Part shown: positions 35,398 to 44,593 of the stretch, piece by piece
How positions within the stretch are numbered: the stretch's first letter is position 1
How the letters are laid out: each line of letters begins with the position of its first letter
NCBI RefSeq assembly: GCF_001435895.1
Contig: NZ_AZFZ01000018.1
Span: 1 to 44,623 of the forward strand
DNA from: Lentilactobacillus parafarraginis DSM 18390 = JCM 14109
Lineage (GTDB): Bacteria; Bacillota; Bacilli; Lactobacillales; Lactobacillaceae
DNA: 44,623 bases
Direction: 5' to 3'
Translations under genes and position numbers: made by a program
The notes under the pieces: model-generated
What the model saw: only the letters and a program-made list of their open reading frames with translations
Told to the model about the DNA's origin: nothing
Database searches by the model: none

Positions 35398-36444
35398 CTA
35401 GTCATCCAATTTCGGATTCCAATAAGCTTGTTTCAACAATTGCGCGTTCTTCGTATTCTTCTTTAAATAACCGGCCTCTTTAAGTTGGCTAATGTAATAG
35501 TTCAGATCCGATTTACCCTTATTCAAATTCAGGTCAAAGTGTTCGTCCTTTAGGATCTGGGTTACGTTAGCAACGTTAATGAATTTCGTTTTCGAGACGT
35601 ACCCCTTATTCAGTTCAATTTTCGCGGTTTCTTCCGGATGCTGATTGATCCACTGAGCGGCTTCCTGGTAGGATTTCACCACTGCCTTGGCCTTCTTGGA
35701 ATTAGACTGAATCAGCTTGTTTGACAGGTACAGGTAGCAGCATGATCCCTTTTTCTTCATTCCCATCTTGGCCATCTGCGCGTTACCGGCATTATTATTG
35801 TTATCAATGATTGCTTTAAAACCATCCTGTTTTTGTGCTTGATAGGCGTACGGATCAACGGTTCCGATGGCGTCAACCTCACCCTTTTGAGCTGCTTTAG
35901 CCAGCAAGTCGGTCCCAAAGACTTTCCATGTCACGTCCTTCTTTGGATCAAGGCCGGCATGCTGCAGGGCAATTGAAGTGACGTATTGGGGTGTCGATCC
36001 CTGGGCTGGGATGCCAATTGTCTTTCCCTTCAAATCCTTAACGCTTTTGATACTGGAATTCTTTGGCACCAGTAACTTGATACAGCCTTGATGAATCCCA
36101 CCAGCAGCTTTAATTTGGGCGCCGTTTTGAATGGCTGGCAAATACTGAAAATCGCCATTTTGCACGTCATATTTGCCACTGGCAAACCCGGCTTCCAAAT
36201 CACTGATATCCCGCGGGTTGGCAACCAGGTTTGCCTTTAGCCCGTTTTTCTTAAAGAAGCCCTTCTCATAAGCAATATAGTTGGGGGCGTTACAGATGGA
36301 CCCATCCTTTGCCGGGACGGTAATTGAACCATACTTATAATCCTTAGTTGTTTGCTGCTTGGCTGAACTGTTCCCACACCCAGCCAACGTAACTGATAAT
36401 GCCAATAAACCCGCGATACTTCCCAATACTCTTCCAAATTTCAT
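35398..36444 (-). CDS. SsuA/NMT1-like substrate-binding lipoprotein with four extra cysteines (copy 1)
   Basis: 348 residues. Lipobox LAGC and the same fold and Cys pattern as SBP2 (SICNAP, HQGCIK, GSCCYLYL); the two are clearly homologous over their whole length, also at DNA level. Start at ATG 36444 (GGAG 11 bases upstream); a TTG two codons earlier with a shorter spacing is an alternative. First gene of the long operon, immediately after a Met T-box. Extracytoplasmic cysteines are uncommon in lactobacillar lipoproteins, so these four probably matter for ligand binding. Confidence 0.86.
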   Translation of the reverse strand: MKFGRVLGSIAGLLALSVTLAGCGNSSAKQQTTKDYKYGSITVPAKDGSICNAPNYIAYEKGFFKKNGLKANLVANPRDISDLEAGFASGKYDVQNGDFQYLPAIQNGAQIKAAGGIHQGCIKLLVPKNSSIKSVKDLKGKTIGIPAQGSTPQYVTSIALQHAGLDPKKDVTWKVFGTDLLAKAAQKGEVDAIGTVDPYAYQAQKQDGFKAIIDNNNNAGNAQMAKMGMKKKGSCCYLYLSNKLIQSNSKKAKAVVKSYQEAAQWINQHPEETAKIELNKGYVSKTKFINVANVTQILKDEHFDLNLNKGKSDLNYYISQLKEAGYLKKNTKNAQLLKQAYWNPKLDD

Positions 36445-36474
36445 CCTCAAACGATCTCCTATCTCACATCAATT

Positions 36475-36735
36475 TAAAAAACGCCCCGTGCCGCTTGCCG
36501 CGACCCAGGACGTTTTTCAACGTGTTACCACCTTTGTTTAAACAACCCTCACAAGTTGTTTCTCTGCAAGAAAATACTTTCTCATACCCGATAACGGGGG
36601 TGCCGATGACGCTTCACGATTCGGCGTCATAAGTGCTCGCGGACCATATTCCCTGAAAATCAATTGCCGGTTTTCACCATCTCCGGCTCTCTGTACATCA
36701 ATTAATCAGGTACTCATCCGTTCAACGCATCTAAA
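36475..36735 (-). promoter_or_regulatory. T-box riboswitch, probable Met (ATG) specifier, controlling the ten-gene operon
   Basis: Minus-strand leader. Stem I: GGATGAGTACCTGA opposite TCAGGGAATATGGTCC; GAA-N-codon gives ATG (36647-36645), base helix GGA/TCC. T-box AAACAAAGGTGGTAACACG (36540-36522). Terminator AACGTCC/GGGGCGTT with a GC-rich inner stem, then TTTTTT. Stem I begins about 20-35 bases past the metC stop with no terminator between, and no clear promoter is visible, so it may be reached by read-through. Confidence 0.9.
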
Positions 36736-36754
36736 TTGAATTTGTCTTTCAAAG

Positions 36755-37924
36755 CTAATCGGTTACCTCACTAACGGGTTCCGATAACCGGTCGAGGCTT
36801 TGGGTTAAATCACCAATTAAATCTTTGGGGTCCTCAATTCCCACCGATAACCGGACCAACTGGTGGGTAATCCCGGCTTTCAACTGCTCTTGGGGCGAGA
36901 GTTCCGCGTGAGTCATCTTGTACGGTAACTCAATTAAACTTTCAACAGCCCCCAAGCTGACTGCTAACTGGATCAGGTTCAAGTTTTCAACAAACTTGAT
37001 GGCGTCAAACCCCTTTTGCAATTCAAACGAGATGATCCCACCATAACCTTTGAGTTCCGCGGTCGCAATTTCATAATCCTTCGTCCCGGCAATTCCAGGA
37101 TAGTAAACCTTGGCGATTTCCGGACGGCTCTGAAGGAAATTGACGATTTTGGCGGCATTGCTGACATGTCGGTCTAATCGAACAGCTAATGTCTGGATAC
37201 CCCGCCGAATGAGATTCGAGTCAGCGGGCGACAGTACCGAACCAATGCCGTTTTGATTAAAGTAAATTCGGTCAGCAATTGCTTGATCCCTGGCAACCGC
37301 GATCCCAGCGACAACGTCGGAATGACCACCCAAATATTTGGTTGCTGAATGAACGACGATGTCAGCGCCAAGATCTAATGGCTGCTGCAGATACGGGGTT
37401 AAAAATGTGTTATCCACGATCGTCAGTAACCCATGGCGTTTGGCAATCTTAGAAATTGCCTTCACACTGGTCACCTTTAACAACGGGTTGGCAACCGTTT
37501 CAAAGTAAATTGCCTTTGTCGTTGACTGAATGGCGTTTTCAACGGCCGCCAAATCTTGGGTATCAACGGACGTCACCTTCAAATCCCAGCGCTTAAAGAA
37601 CTGGTTGATTAGCCGAAAGGTTCCACCATAAATGGTGTTGCCAATCACAATGTGATCTCCCGGCGAAAAGATTCCTAAAACAGCGTGAATGGCGGCCAGC
37701 CCCGACGAGAACGCAAATCCTTTCGCGCCGTTTTCCAAGGCAGCTAACTGATCTTCCAAATAGTTTCGGGTCGGATTACCGGAACGGGCGTAGTCCCACG
37801 TGACCTTGGCATCGACCTTCGGAAAAATAAAGGTTGATGAATTGTAAATTGGCACGTTAACCGCACCCGTCTGATTATCATGTTGCGAACGTCCGTGAAC
37901 TAATCGTGTATCAAATTCTGTCAT
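36755..37924 (-). CDS. metC: cystathionine beta/gamma-lyase (MetC-like PLP enzyme)
   Basis: 389 residues. YARSGNPTR, SSGLAAIHA, PLP Lys in HSATKYLGGHSD and the C-terminal VRLSVGIED region place it in the trans-sulfuration PLP family. It would cut cystathionine to homocysteine (beta-lyase) or cysteine (gamma-lyase); sequence reading alone does not separate these or cystathionine gamma-synthase. Start at 37924 with GAGGAA 6 bases upstream; the frame extends 7 codons further. It has its own promoter and Met T-box, and the next T-box operon follows directly, so methionine starvation is the signal. Confidence 0.87.
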   Translation of the reverse strand: MTEFDTRLVHGRSQHDNQTGAVNVPIYNSSTFIFPKVDAKVTWDYARSGNPTRNYLEDQLAALENGAKGFAFSSGLAAIHAVLGIFSPGDHIVIGNTIYGGTFRLINQFFKRWDLKVTSVDTQDLAAVENAIQSTTKAIYFETVANPLLKVTSVKAISKIAKRHGLLTIVDNTFLTPYLQQPLDLGADIVVHSATKYLGGHSDVVAGIAVARDQAIADRIYFNQNGIGSVLSPADSNLIRRGIQTLAVRLDRHVSNAAKIVNFLQSRPEIAKVYYPGIAGTKDYEIATAELKGYGGIISFELQKGFDAIKFVENLNLIQLAVSLGAVESLIELPYKMTHAELSPQEQLKAGITHQLVRLSVGIEDPKDLIGDLTQSLDRLSEPVSEVTD

Positions 37925-37943
37925 ATCAATTTCCTCGCTTTCC

Positions 37944-38195
37944 ACAAAAAAAGTCCCTGCGCAACCGAAGTTGCTCAGGGACGATTTTTATCGTGTTACC
38001 ACCCGTATTCGCATCGATGTCACCACCGATACCTCAAAGACACAAACATGCCCGGAATTTTATCGTGCTTCCCACGTACATCAAGCTTTCACTTTCAGTA
38101 ATTGCTCAGAGCTCATCTTCAAAGAACGTTCCTGCCCATCCTCGCACCAACGATGGTCGCTTTCATTCAGTACTGATTCTCCTACTCTTCTCTTC
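37944..38195 (-). promoter_or_regulatory. T-box riboswitch, probable Met (ATG) specifier, controlling metC
   Basis: Minus-strand leader. GAAGAGTAGGAGA opposite TTCTTTGAAGATGAGCTC; GAA-N-codon gives ATG (38116-38114), identical in this region to the importer T-box at 25925. T-box ATACGGGTGGTAACACG. Terminator GTCCCTGAGCAAC/GTTGCGCAGGGAC followed by TTTTTTT. Confidence 0.92.
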
Positions 38196-38236
38196 ATCGC
38201 AAATAATATTAAAATTTAATTAGATTAATTGCCATG

Positions 38237-38265
38237 ATGTTACCCTGAGATTGAAAGGGTGTCAA
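38237..38265 (-). promoter_or_regulatory. promoter of the metC T-box transcript
   Basis: Minus strand TTGACA (38265-38260), 17 bases, TAACAT (38242-38237). It lies 29 bases beyond the htpX stop, with no terminator between. Confidence 0.65.
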
Positions 38266-38293
38266 GTTGTTTTTGAAATTTAAGGGATTACCA

Positions 38294-39286
38294 TTATTCT
38301 CCCAACAACCGCTTCAGCCGCGCAATTCGCTCATCCAGCGGTGGATGCGTATCAAACATTTTAACGATAAACGGCGTCTTTCCGTGCTTATTGGTGGGTT
38401 CGTTAATATATAAAGCAGCGCCCTTCGCTTCGGCATTTTTCATGGGTGTCGAATCGTCTTTCAACAACTCCAATGCGTCAATGAGGCCTTGAGGGTCCCG
38501 GGTCAGATTCACACCGGAAACGTCGGCCAAAGATTCGCGTTGTCGCGAAACGGCAAACTGCATAATTTGCGCAATTGGCACCCCGATAATCTTAATGATC
38601 CAGCCGCCAAGCCAGACAATGAAACCAAAGGTCAGCACGGCAATCCAAAGATAGCGGGAATCCTTGGAATCATCGTCACGATCACCAAAAATGCCCATCC
38701 AGTTTCCACCACGAATCATGCTAATCCCAGCGATAATCATGACCGCACCAGCGCCAGCAATGAACGTTGTCAACGCGACGGTAATCGAAGAGACCCGAAT
38801 ATCATAATTTTTGATATGCGAAATTTCGTGAGCCAACACGCCCTCAAGTTCTTCCCGATTCATCATCTGCCGCAACCCACTGGTGACGGCCACCGCGGCA
38901 TGCTCCGGATCGCGCCCAGTCGCAAATGCGTTGGGCGCCTTTTCATCCATGAGATAAATATCGGGCATTGGAATGTTGGCCGCCATTGATAGGTCACTGA
39001 CGATATTAAACAAAGTGGGATCATCGGACTCCTGCAGCTGATGGGCGTTGCTGGACTTCATCAAAATATTGGTCACGCTCAGGTACACAAACAACGTGTA
39101 AATTGCCGCGCCAATCAAAAATCCCGCTGCGGTATACAACGGAATTTTCAGGTCGATTGGATCGCTTTGATACGCAAAGATCAGCCCCAATAAGAAACCA
39201 ATCACGGCGATCAAAAACACGAAGCCGACCAGTACCCACCAGGTTCGAATTTGATTTTGTTTAACCTGCTGATTAATTGTTTCCAT
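38294..39286 (-). CDS. htpX: HtpX-like membrane zinc metalloprotease (M48)
   Basis: 330 residues: two N-terminal membrane helices (about 15-40 and 48-72), catalytic zinc motif HEISH (in EGVLAHEISHIKNYD), two central helices and third zinc ligand Glu in RQRESLADVSG, ending in FDTHPPLDERI. It is the membrane protein quality-control protease, active at the cytoplasmic face. GGAG precedes the ATG. It is 24 bases downstream of lemA, the conserved pair in Gram-positives. Confidence 0.93.
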   Translation of the reverse strand: METINQQVKQNQIRTWWVLVGFVFLIAVIGFLLGLIFAYQSDPIDLKIPLYTAAGFLIGAAIYTLFVYLSVTNILMKSSNAHQLQESDDPTLFNIVSDLSMAANIPMPDIYLMDEKAPNAFATGRDPEHAAVAVTSGLRQMMNREELEGVLAHEISHIKNYDIRVSSITVALTTFIAGAGAVMIIAGISMIRGGNWMGIFGDRDDDSKDSRYLWIAVLTFGFIVWLGGWIIKIIGVPIAQIMQFAVSRQRESLADVSGVNLTRDPQGLIDALELLKDDSTPMKNAEAKGAALYINEPTNKHGKTPFIVKMFDTHPPLDERIARLKRLLGE

Positions 39287-39310
39287 TTCGGTGAAAACTC
39301 CTTCTGTTAA

Positions 39311-39862
39311 CTAGAATTTCATCTTCGGCACTTCTTTAGATGCCTCAGGAGCTTCCAAATAATCGCGAACTGGGAAGTTACCAAATTTTGCGACGAGGTT
39401 ACTTGGAAATGTCTGTAACTTGTTGTTATAGGCCATCACGTTACTGTTATAGTTTTGACGGGAGAACGCGACCTTATTCTCAGTGTTCGTCAGTTCTTCC
39501 TGTAACGATAGGAAGTTCTGGTTGGCTTTTAAATCCGGATAGTTTTCGGAAACGGCAAACAGGTGATTCAGCGCCCCCGTCAATTGATTATCCGCCTTAA
39601 TTTTGTCCCCCAAACTTGCGTTGGGATCCGTAATCGCCGTTCGCATCTCAGTCACCGTTGCGAGGGTCTCTCGTTCGTGCTTGGCATACCCCTTAACAGT
39701 TTCCAACAAGTTGGGAAGCAAATCTCCCCGCCGCTGTAATTGAACGTCAATCTGGCTGGCAGCTTCGTCAACCAAATTTCGTTGTGAGACAATGCCGTTA
39801 TATAAAACGACAATAATGAGGATAATTACAATTAAAATTACCCCGATAATTAACCATGTCAT
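39311..39862 (-). CDS. lemA: LemA family membrane protein
   Basis: 183 residues. A single N-terminal membrane helix (about 3-22) is followed by a long helical extracytoplasmic domain with YNGIVSQRNLVDEA and NYPDLKANQNFLSLQEEL motifs. LemA's function is not settled. AAGGAGG lies 7 bases before the ATG at 39862; the frame runs 39 codons further without a site. Co-transcribed with htpX. Confidence 0.92.
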   Translation of the reverse strand: MTWLIIGVILIVIILIIVVLYNGIVSQRNLVDEAASQIDVQLQRRGDLLPNLLETVKGYAKHERETLATVTEMRTAITDPNASLGDKIKADNQLTGALNHLFAVSENYPDLKANQNFLSLQEELTNTENKVAFSRQNYNSNVMAYNNKLQTFPSNLVAKFGNFPVRDYLEAPEASKEVPKMKF

Positions 39863-39951
39863 CGTAGTTCCTCCTTGGTTTCTTTGGTAATAAACATACC
39901 ATATACCACTTAGAATGCAACATAGTGGGCTAAAATATAACGAGTTTTGAA

Positions 39952-39980
39952 TTGACTTCCGACTTAATAATCGGCACAAT
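39952..39980 (+). promoter_or_regulatory. putative promoter of the M20 peptidase gene
   Basis: TTGACT (39952-39957), 17 bases, CACAAT (39975-39980). The spacer contains the palindrome CCGACTTAATAATCGG, which could be an operator. It lies between the divergent lemA and peptidase genes. Confidence 0.45.
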
Positions 39981-40048
39981 GGATGAAATCAGTTTTCTCA
40001 TCGAATTTTAAATTTCTCATCCCACGACCCCAGACAGGAGACGCCACT

Positions 40049-41311
40049 ATGGATCAACAAGAAAAACTTCAAATTGTCCGTGACCTGGTCAATATTCGAA
40101 CCGTTAATGAAAACGAACGGGCCGCGGCTGACTATCTCATTAATCTACTCGCCAAACATGGCATCTCTGCGAACCGAATTGACCAGTTTCCCAATCGCAG
40201 TAATGTGGTGGCAGAAATCGGTAACGGTCAGCATCCCAAACTCGGATTTAGCGGACATTTGGACACGGTTCATGAAAATGAATTGAGTCACTGGGACACG
40301 CCCCCATTCGAGGCAACAATTCACGATAACCGTCTCTATGGCCGGGGCACATCCGACATGAAAGCCGGCCTCGCTCAGTTCGTCATTACCATGATTGAAC
40401 TGCATGAGCAACAAGAGCCGCTTCACGGGACCATTCGTCTGTTGGCAACCATCTCGGAGGAGTTAACCGAAGAAGGAGCCGCAATGCTTTCAGATGCAGG
40501 CTACGGCGATGATTTAGACGCGATCCTGTTCGCGGAACCGACCGGGGTCCCAATTGCTCAAATCGATCAGTACTTTGCAAGTGGGGCTGCCACAATTTCT
40601 TCAGGAAAGCTTGAGCAATTGATGCAGGCAACAACTCAAAGCACCGCCCCAGAGCAACACTTCATCATTAACGCCCATAAGGGGTGGATCAGCTACACGG
40701 TCGCTTCTCACGGCAAGGCCGCCCATAGCTCGATGCCCAAGCTGGGAATTAACGCGATTGACAACCTCGTTCAGTACTACAACGCGGAGAAAGCTTTTTA
40801 TCACTCCTTAACGGAACGTCATCCGGGACTTGGAAAAACCGTCTATGCGCCAGATGTCTTTGTTGGCGGCAAGCAGGTCAACAGCATACCCGACCTCGCC
40901 GTTGAAAAGGTCAAGGTCCGGACAATCCCTGAATTATCAAACGAAAACCTAGTTCGCAAACTTCGCGAACTCATTCAGAAACTAAATGAGATCCCCACAA
41001 TGAACCTTGAACTCACTGTTGAGCAAAGTGAAGACCCGGTGGCAAATAACGTCCACGACCGCCTCACTAAACTCCTTCAACATCACGCGGCTACCATTCT
41101 GGACGAACCATTGGCATTGCCGACAATTGGCTCTTCAATGGGGACCGACGCCTCGGAATTTCGGCGCCATAATCCAGATGGCGAATTTCTAATTGTTGGC
41201 CCGGGCAACACCACTGCTCATCAGGCGAACGAATATGTCGAAATTAGTAGTTTCCTGAAAATGCAAACCTTGTTTGCGACCGTCGCAATCAATTATCTGC
41301 AACCCGATTAA
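40049..41311 (+). CDS. ArgE/DapE-family (M20) metal-dependent deacylase
   Basis: 420 residues. Metal-binding motifs GHLDTVHENE, RGTSDMKAGLA, Glu pair in SEELTEEGA and AEPTG, and C-terminal His in GNTTAHQANE. The dimerisation domain starts near the HKGWISYT segment and is preceded by an insert of about 40 residues. Likely substrates are N-succinyl-diaminopimelate or N-acetylornithine-type amides; the sequence does not decide. GGAG lies 8 bases before ATG 40049; the frame extends 22 codons upstream without a site. Single-gene unit with a terminator. Confidence 0.86.
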   Translation: MDQQEKLQIVRDLVNIRTVNENERAAADYLINLLAKHGISANRIDQFPNRSNVVAEIGNGQHPKLGFSGHLDTVHENELSHWDTPPFEATIHDNRLYGRGTSDMKAGLAQFVITMIELHEQQEPLHGTIRLLATISEELTEEGAAMLSDAGYGDDLDAILFAEPTGVPIAQIDQYFASGAATISSGKLEQLMQATTQSTAPEQHFIINAHKGWISYTVASHGKAAHSSMPKLGINAIDNLVQYYNAEKAFYHSLTERHPGLGKTVYAPDVFVGGKQVNSIPDLAVEKVKVRTIPELSNENLVRKLRELIQKLNEIPTMNLELTVEQSEDPVANNVHDRLTKLLQHHAATILDEPLALPTIGSSMGTDASEFRRHNPDGEFLIVGPGNTTAHQANEYVEISSFLKMQTLFATVAINYLQPD

Positions 41312-41319
41312 ATAAACGA

Positions 41320-41364
41320 AACGGGCAGTCAACACTGATAAAATCAGTTTTGGCTGCCCGTTTT
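41320..41364. terminator. bidirectional terminator after the deacylase
   Basis: AACGGGCAG and ACTGAT arms pair with ATCAGT and CTGCCCGTT, followed by TTT. It begins 9 bases past the stop. The gdhA gene converges from the other side. Confidence 0.75.
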
Positions 41365-41451
41365 GATAAATTTTCATTTTTTATAAACGTTCAAACGGCC
41401 ACGAATAAACGCTTATTAATTCATTGGATGATTATTGGATGATGTTCACTT

Positions 41452-42822
<1,371 letters not shown>

Positions 42823-43049
42823 TTATTAATTGATATAAATTCAAACAAGGGCCCTTTGATGTTTAAAATTACATCGTTACGTTATATTCTACCAGACTTT
42901 TAATGATAAATCTTCACATTTTATGAATTTTTTTATGTGTTTTTTTATATACGATCGTCATATTTTCAAAAATCTCCCAATTTAACACGCTTTCACCCCA
43001 TGCTGGTAAATTTTTGAAAATAAAGCTTACGAGAACTTCTTATTTATGC

Positions 43050-43055
43050 TAGTAT
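43050..43055 (+). promoter_or_regulatory. extended -10 element of the efflux gene
   Basis: TGC-TAGTAT (43047-43055) is an extended -10 motif about 65 bases upstream of the MFS start. The remaining gap 42805-43119 is AT-rich with no gene seen; a minus-strand TAGAAT near 42890 may serve gdhA. Confidence 0.4.
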
Positions 43056-43119
43056 GTTCAAATGCCCAAACGGGTGTTGTCATCGATTCAGAGAATTAGA
43101 ATTAGGAGTGTTCGCATTT

Positions 43120-44553
43120 ATGGAAAAATCATTACAGGGTGAAACTAGTATGGCTCGCGAAGCTAAAAAGCAAGCGGCTAAACCAGTTGCTCACCCATTT
43201 GTTGCAATGCTTGGCATGTTAATCGGCGGTTTCGTCGGCATGCTGAGTGAAACGTCGTTGAACATTGCGTTACCCAGTTTAATGACCGCGTTACACGTTA
43301 ATATTGGCACGATTCAGTGGTTAGTCACCGGCTACATGCTGGTAATCGGCATCGTCCTGCCACTTTCAAGTTTACTTTCAAAGCTGTTTTCAACCCGGCA
43401 AATCATTATCTTTGCGATCGTTGCCTTCATGGTTGGCGCCATTATTTCAGCTCTGGCAAGCAGCTTTCCCATCTTATTAGTCGGCCGGATGATTCAGGGG
43501 GTTGGTACTGGACTGATCCTCCCATTGATGTTCACGGTTGCCACCTTGATCTTCCCACCGTATAAATTAGGGGCTGCCATGGGCCTGATTGGACTAGTCA
43601 TTATGTTTGCCCCAGCAATCGGCCCCACGTTATCCGGGATGATTCTGGGATTGATGTCTTGGCAGTGGATTTTTTGGATGTTCGTGCCATTCTTGGCAAT
43701 TGCCCTCATCCTCGTCATCAAATACTTACCAAATGTCGGTAATATTTCCAAACCAAAAATTGATATCTTTTCAATCATCCTATCAACCCTCGGCTTTGGC
43801 GGCCTTGTTACCGGCGTCAGTCTGGCCAGTGATCAAGGTTGGGGATCGCCAAGCGTGATCGTCACCTTAGTGGCTGCCTTTATCTTGTTAGCTTGGTATA
43901 TTAAACGACAGTTGGCTTCCGCCGAACCAATTTTAAACTTCCATATTTTTAAGAATCGTCAGTATACGACTGGTGCGGTTCTGGTCATGATGGACTTTGG
44001 CATTATCCTCTCGTCAATGTATCTGCTACCGATGTTCTGGCAAAATGGCCTGGCCATTCCAGTTGCCCTAACAGGAATTGTGATGCTGCCCGGTGGCATC
44101 GTCAACGCGTTGGTATCCGCAATTGCTGGTCGGTATTCCGACATCGTCAGCAAACGGCTGCTGACCGTTACCGGCTTTGCGATTACCATCGTTGGTATTG
44201 TCATGCTGCTGTTTGCTCAAGCCACCTCGCCAATGTGGTACGTCATTCTCGCCCACATTGTGATGATGATGGGGGTTCCGTTAGCCATGTCACCATCTCA
44301 GACATACGGATTAAGCGCGCTGGATCAACGAACTTCCAGTGACGGCAGTACCATCATGAACACCTTCCAGCAGATCGTCGGCGCGATTGCCACGGCCATT
44401 GCCACGGCTTTGCTTGGCGTCGGTCAGCAGGCATCATCTGCCAGCCACCAAGTCGCCTTTACCAGCGGCGTCCATCTCGGATTGGTTTTCACACTGATTT
44501 TAGCAATCGCAGCACTTTGCCTGGCATTTACCGTTAAAGAAAAGCGAGCTTAA
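43120..44553 (+). CDS. DHA2-family (EmrB/QacA) 14-helix drug efflux MFS transporter
   Basis: 477 residues with about 14 membrane helices. Motif C-like GTGLILPLMFTVATL and the IQWLVTGYMLVIG region are typical of DHA2 exporters, as is the GAAMGLIGLVIMFAPAIGPTLSG stretch (motif C, GxxxGPxxGG-like). Start at 43120 with GGAG 12 bases upstream; an in-frame ATG at 43150 preceded by AGGGTGA is an alternative. Substrate unknown. The gene is followed by half a terminator that runs into an insertion-sequence end. Confidence 0.88.
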   Translation: MEKSLQGETSMAREAKKQAAKPVAHPFVAMLGMLIGGFVGMLSETSLNIALPSLMTALHVNIGTIQWLVTGYMLVIGIVLPLSSLLSKLFSTRQIIIFAIVAFMVGAIISALASSFPILLVGRMIQGVGTGLILPLMFTVATLIFPPYKLGAAMGLIGLVIMFAPAIGPTLSGMILGLMSWQWIFWMFVPFLAIALILVIKYLPNVGNISKPKIDIFSIILSTLGFGGLVTGVSLASDQGWGSPSVIVTLVAAFILLAWYIKRQLASAEPILNFHIFKNRQYTTGAVLVMMDFGIILSSMYLLPMFWQNGLAIPVALTGIVMLPGGIVNALVSAIAGRYSDIVSKRLLTVTGFAITIVGIVMLLFAQATSPMWYVILAHIVMMMGVPLAMSPSQTYGLSALDQRTSSDGSTIMNTFQQIVGAIATAIATALLGVGQQASSASHQVAFTSGVHLGLVFTLILAIAALCLAFTVKEKRA

Positions 44554-44564
44554 TTACCGCAATC

Positions 44565-44593
44565 AAAAAAGTCGCGTCTCCATATTCGGAGAC
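44565..44593 (+). terminator. terminator of the efflux gene, right arm cut short
   Basis: AAAAAAGTCGCGTCTCC is the left arm. After the loop ATATTC only GGAGAC is present before the sequence changes to TGAAGTGAACC. The expected remainder GCGACTTTTTT is missing, so the terminator is interrupted. Confidence 0.6.

Noticed and set aside
38489-38989. 166-residue plus-strand frame
   Set aside because: Antisense to htpX; it mirrors membrane-protein codons and has no ribosome site.
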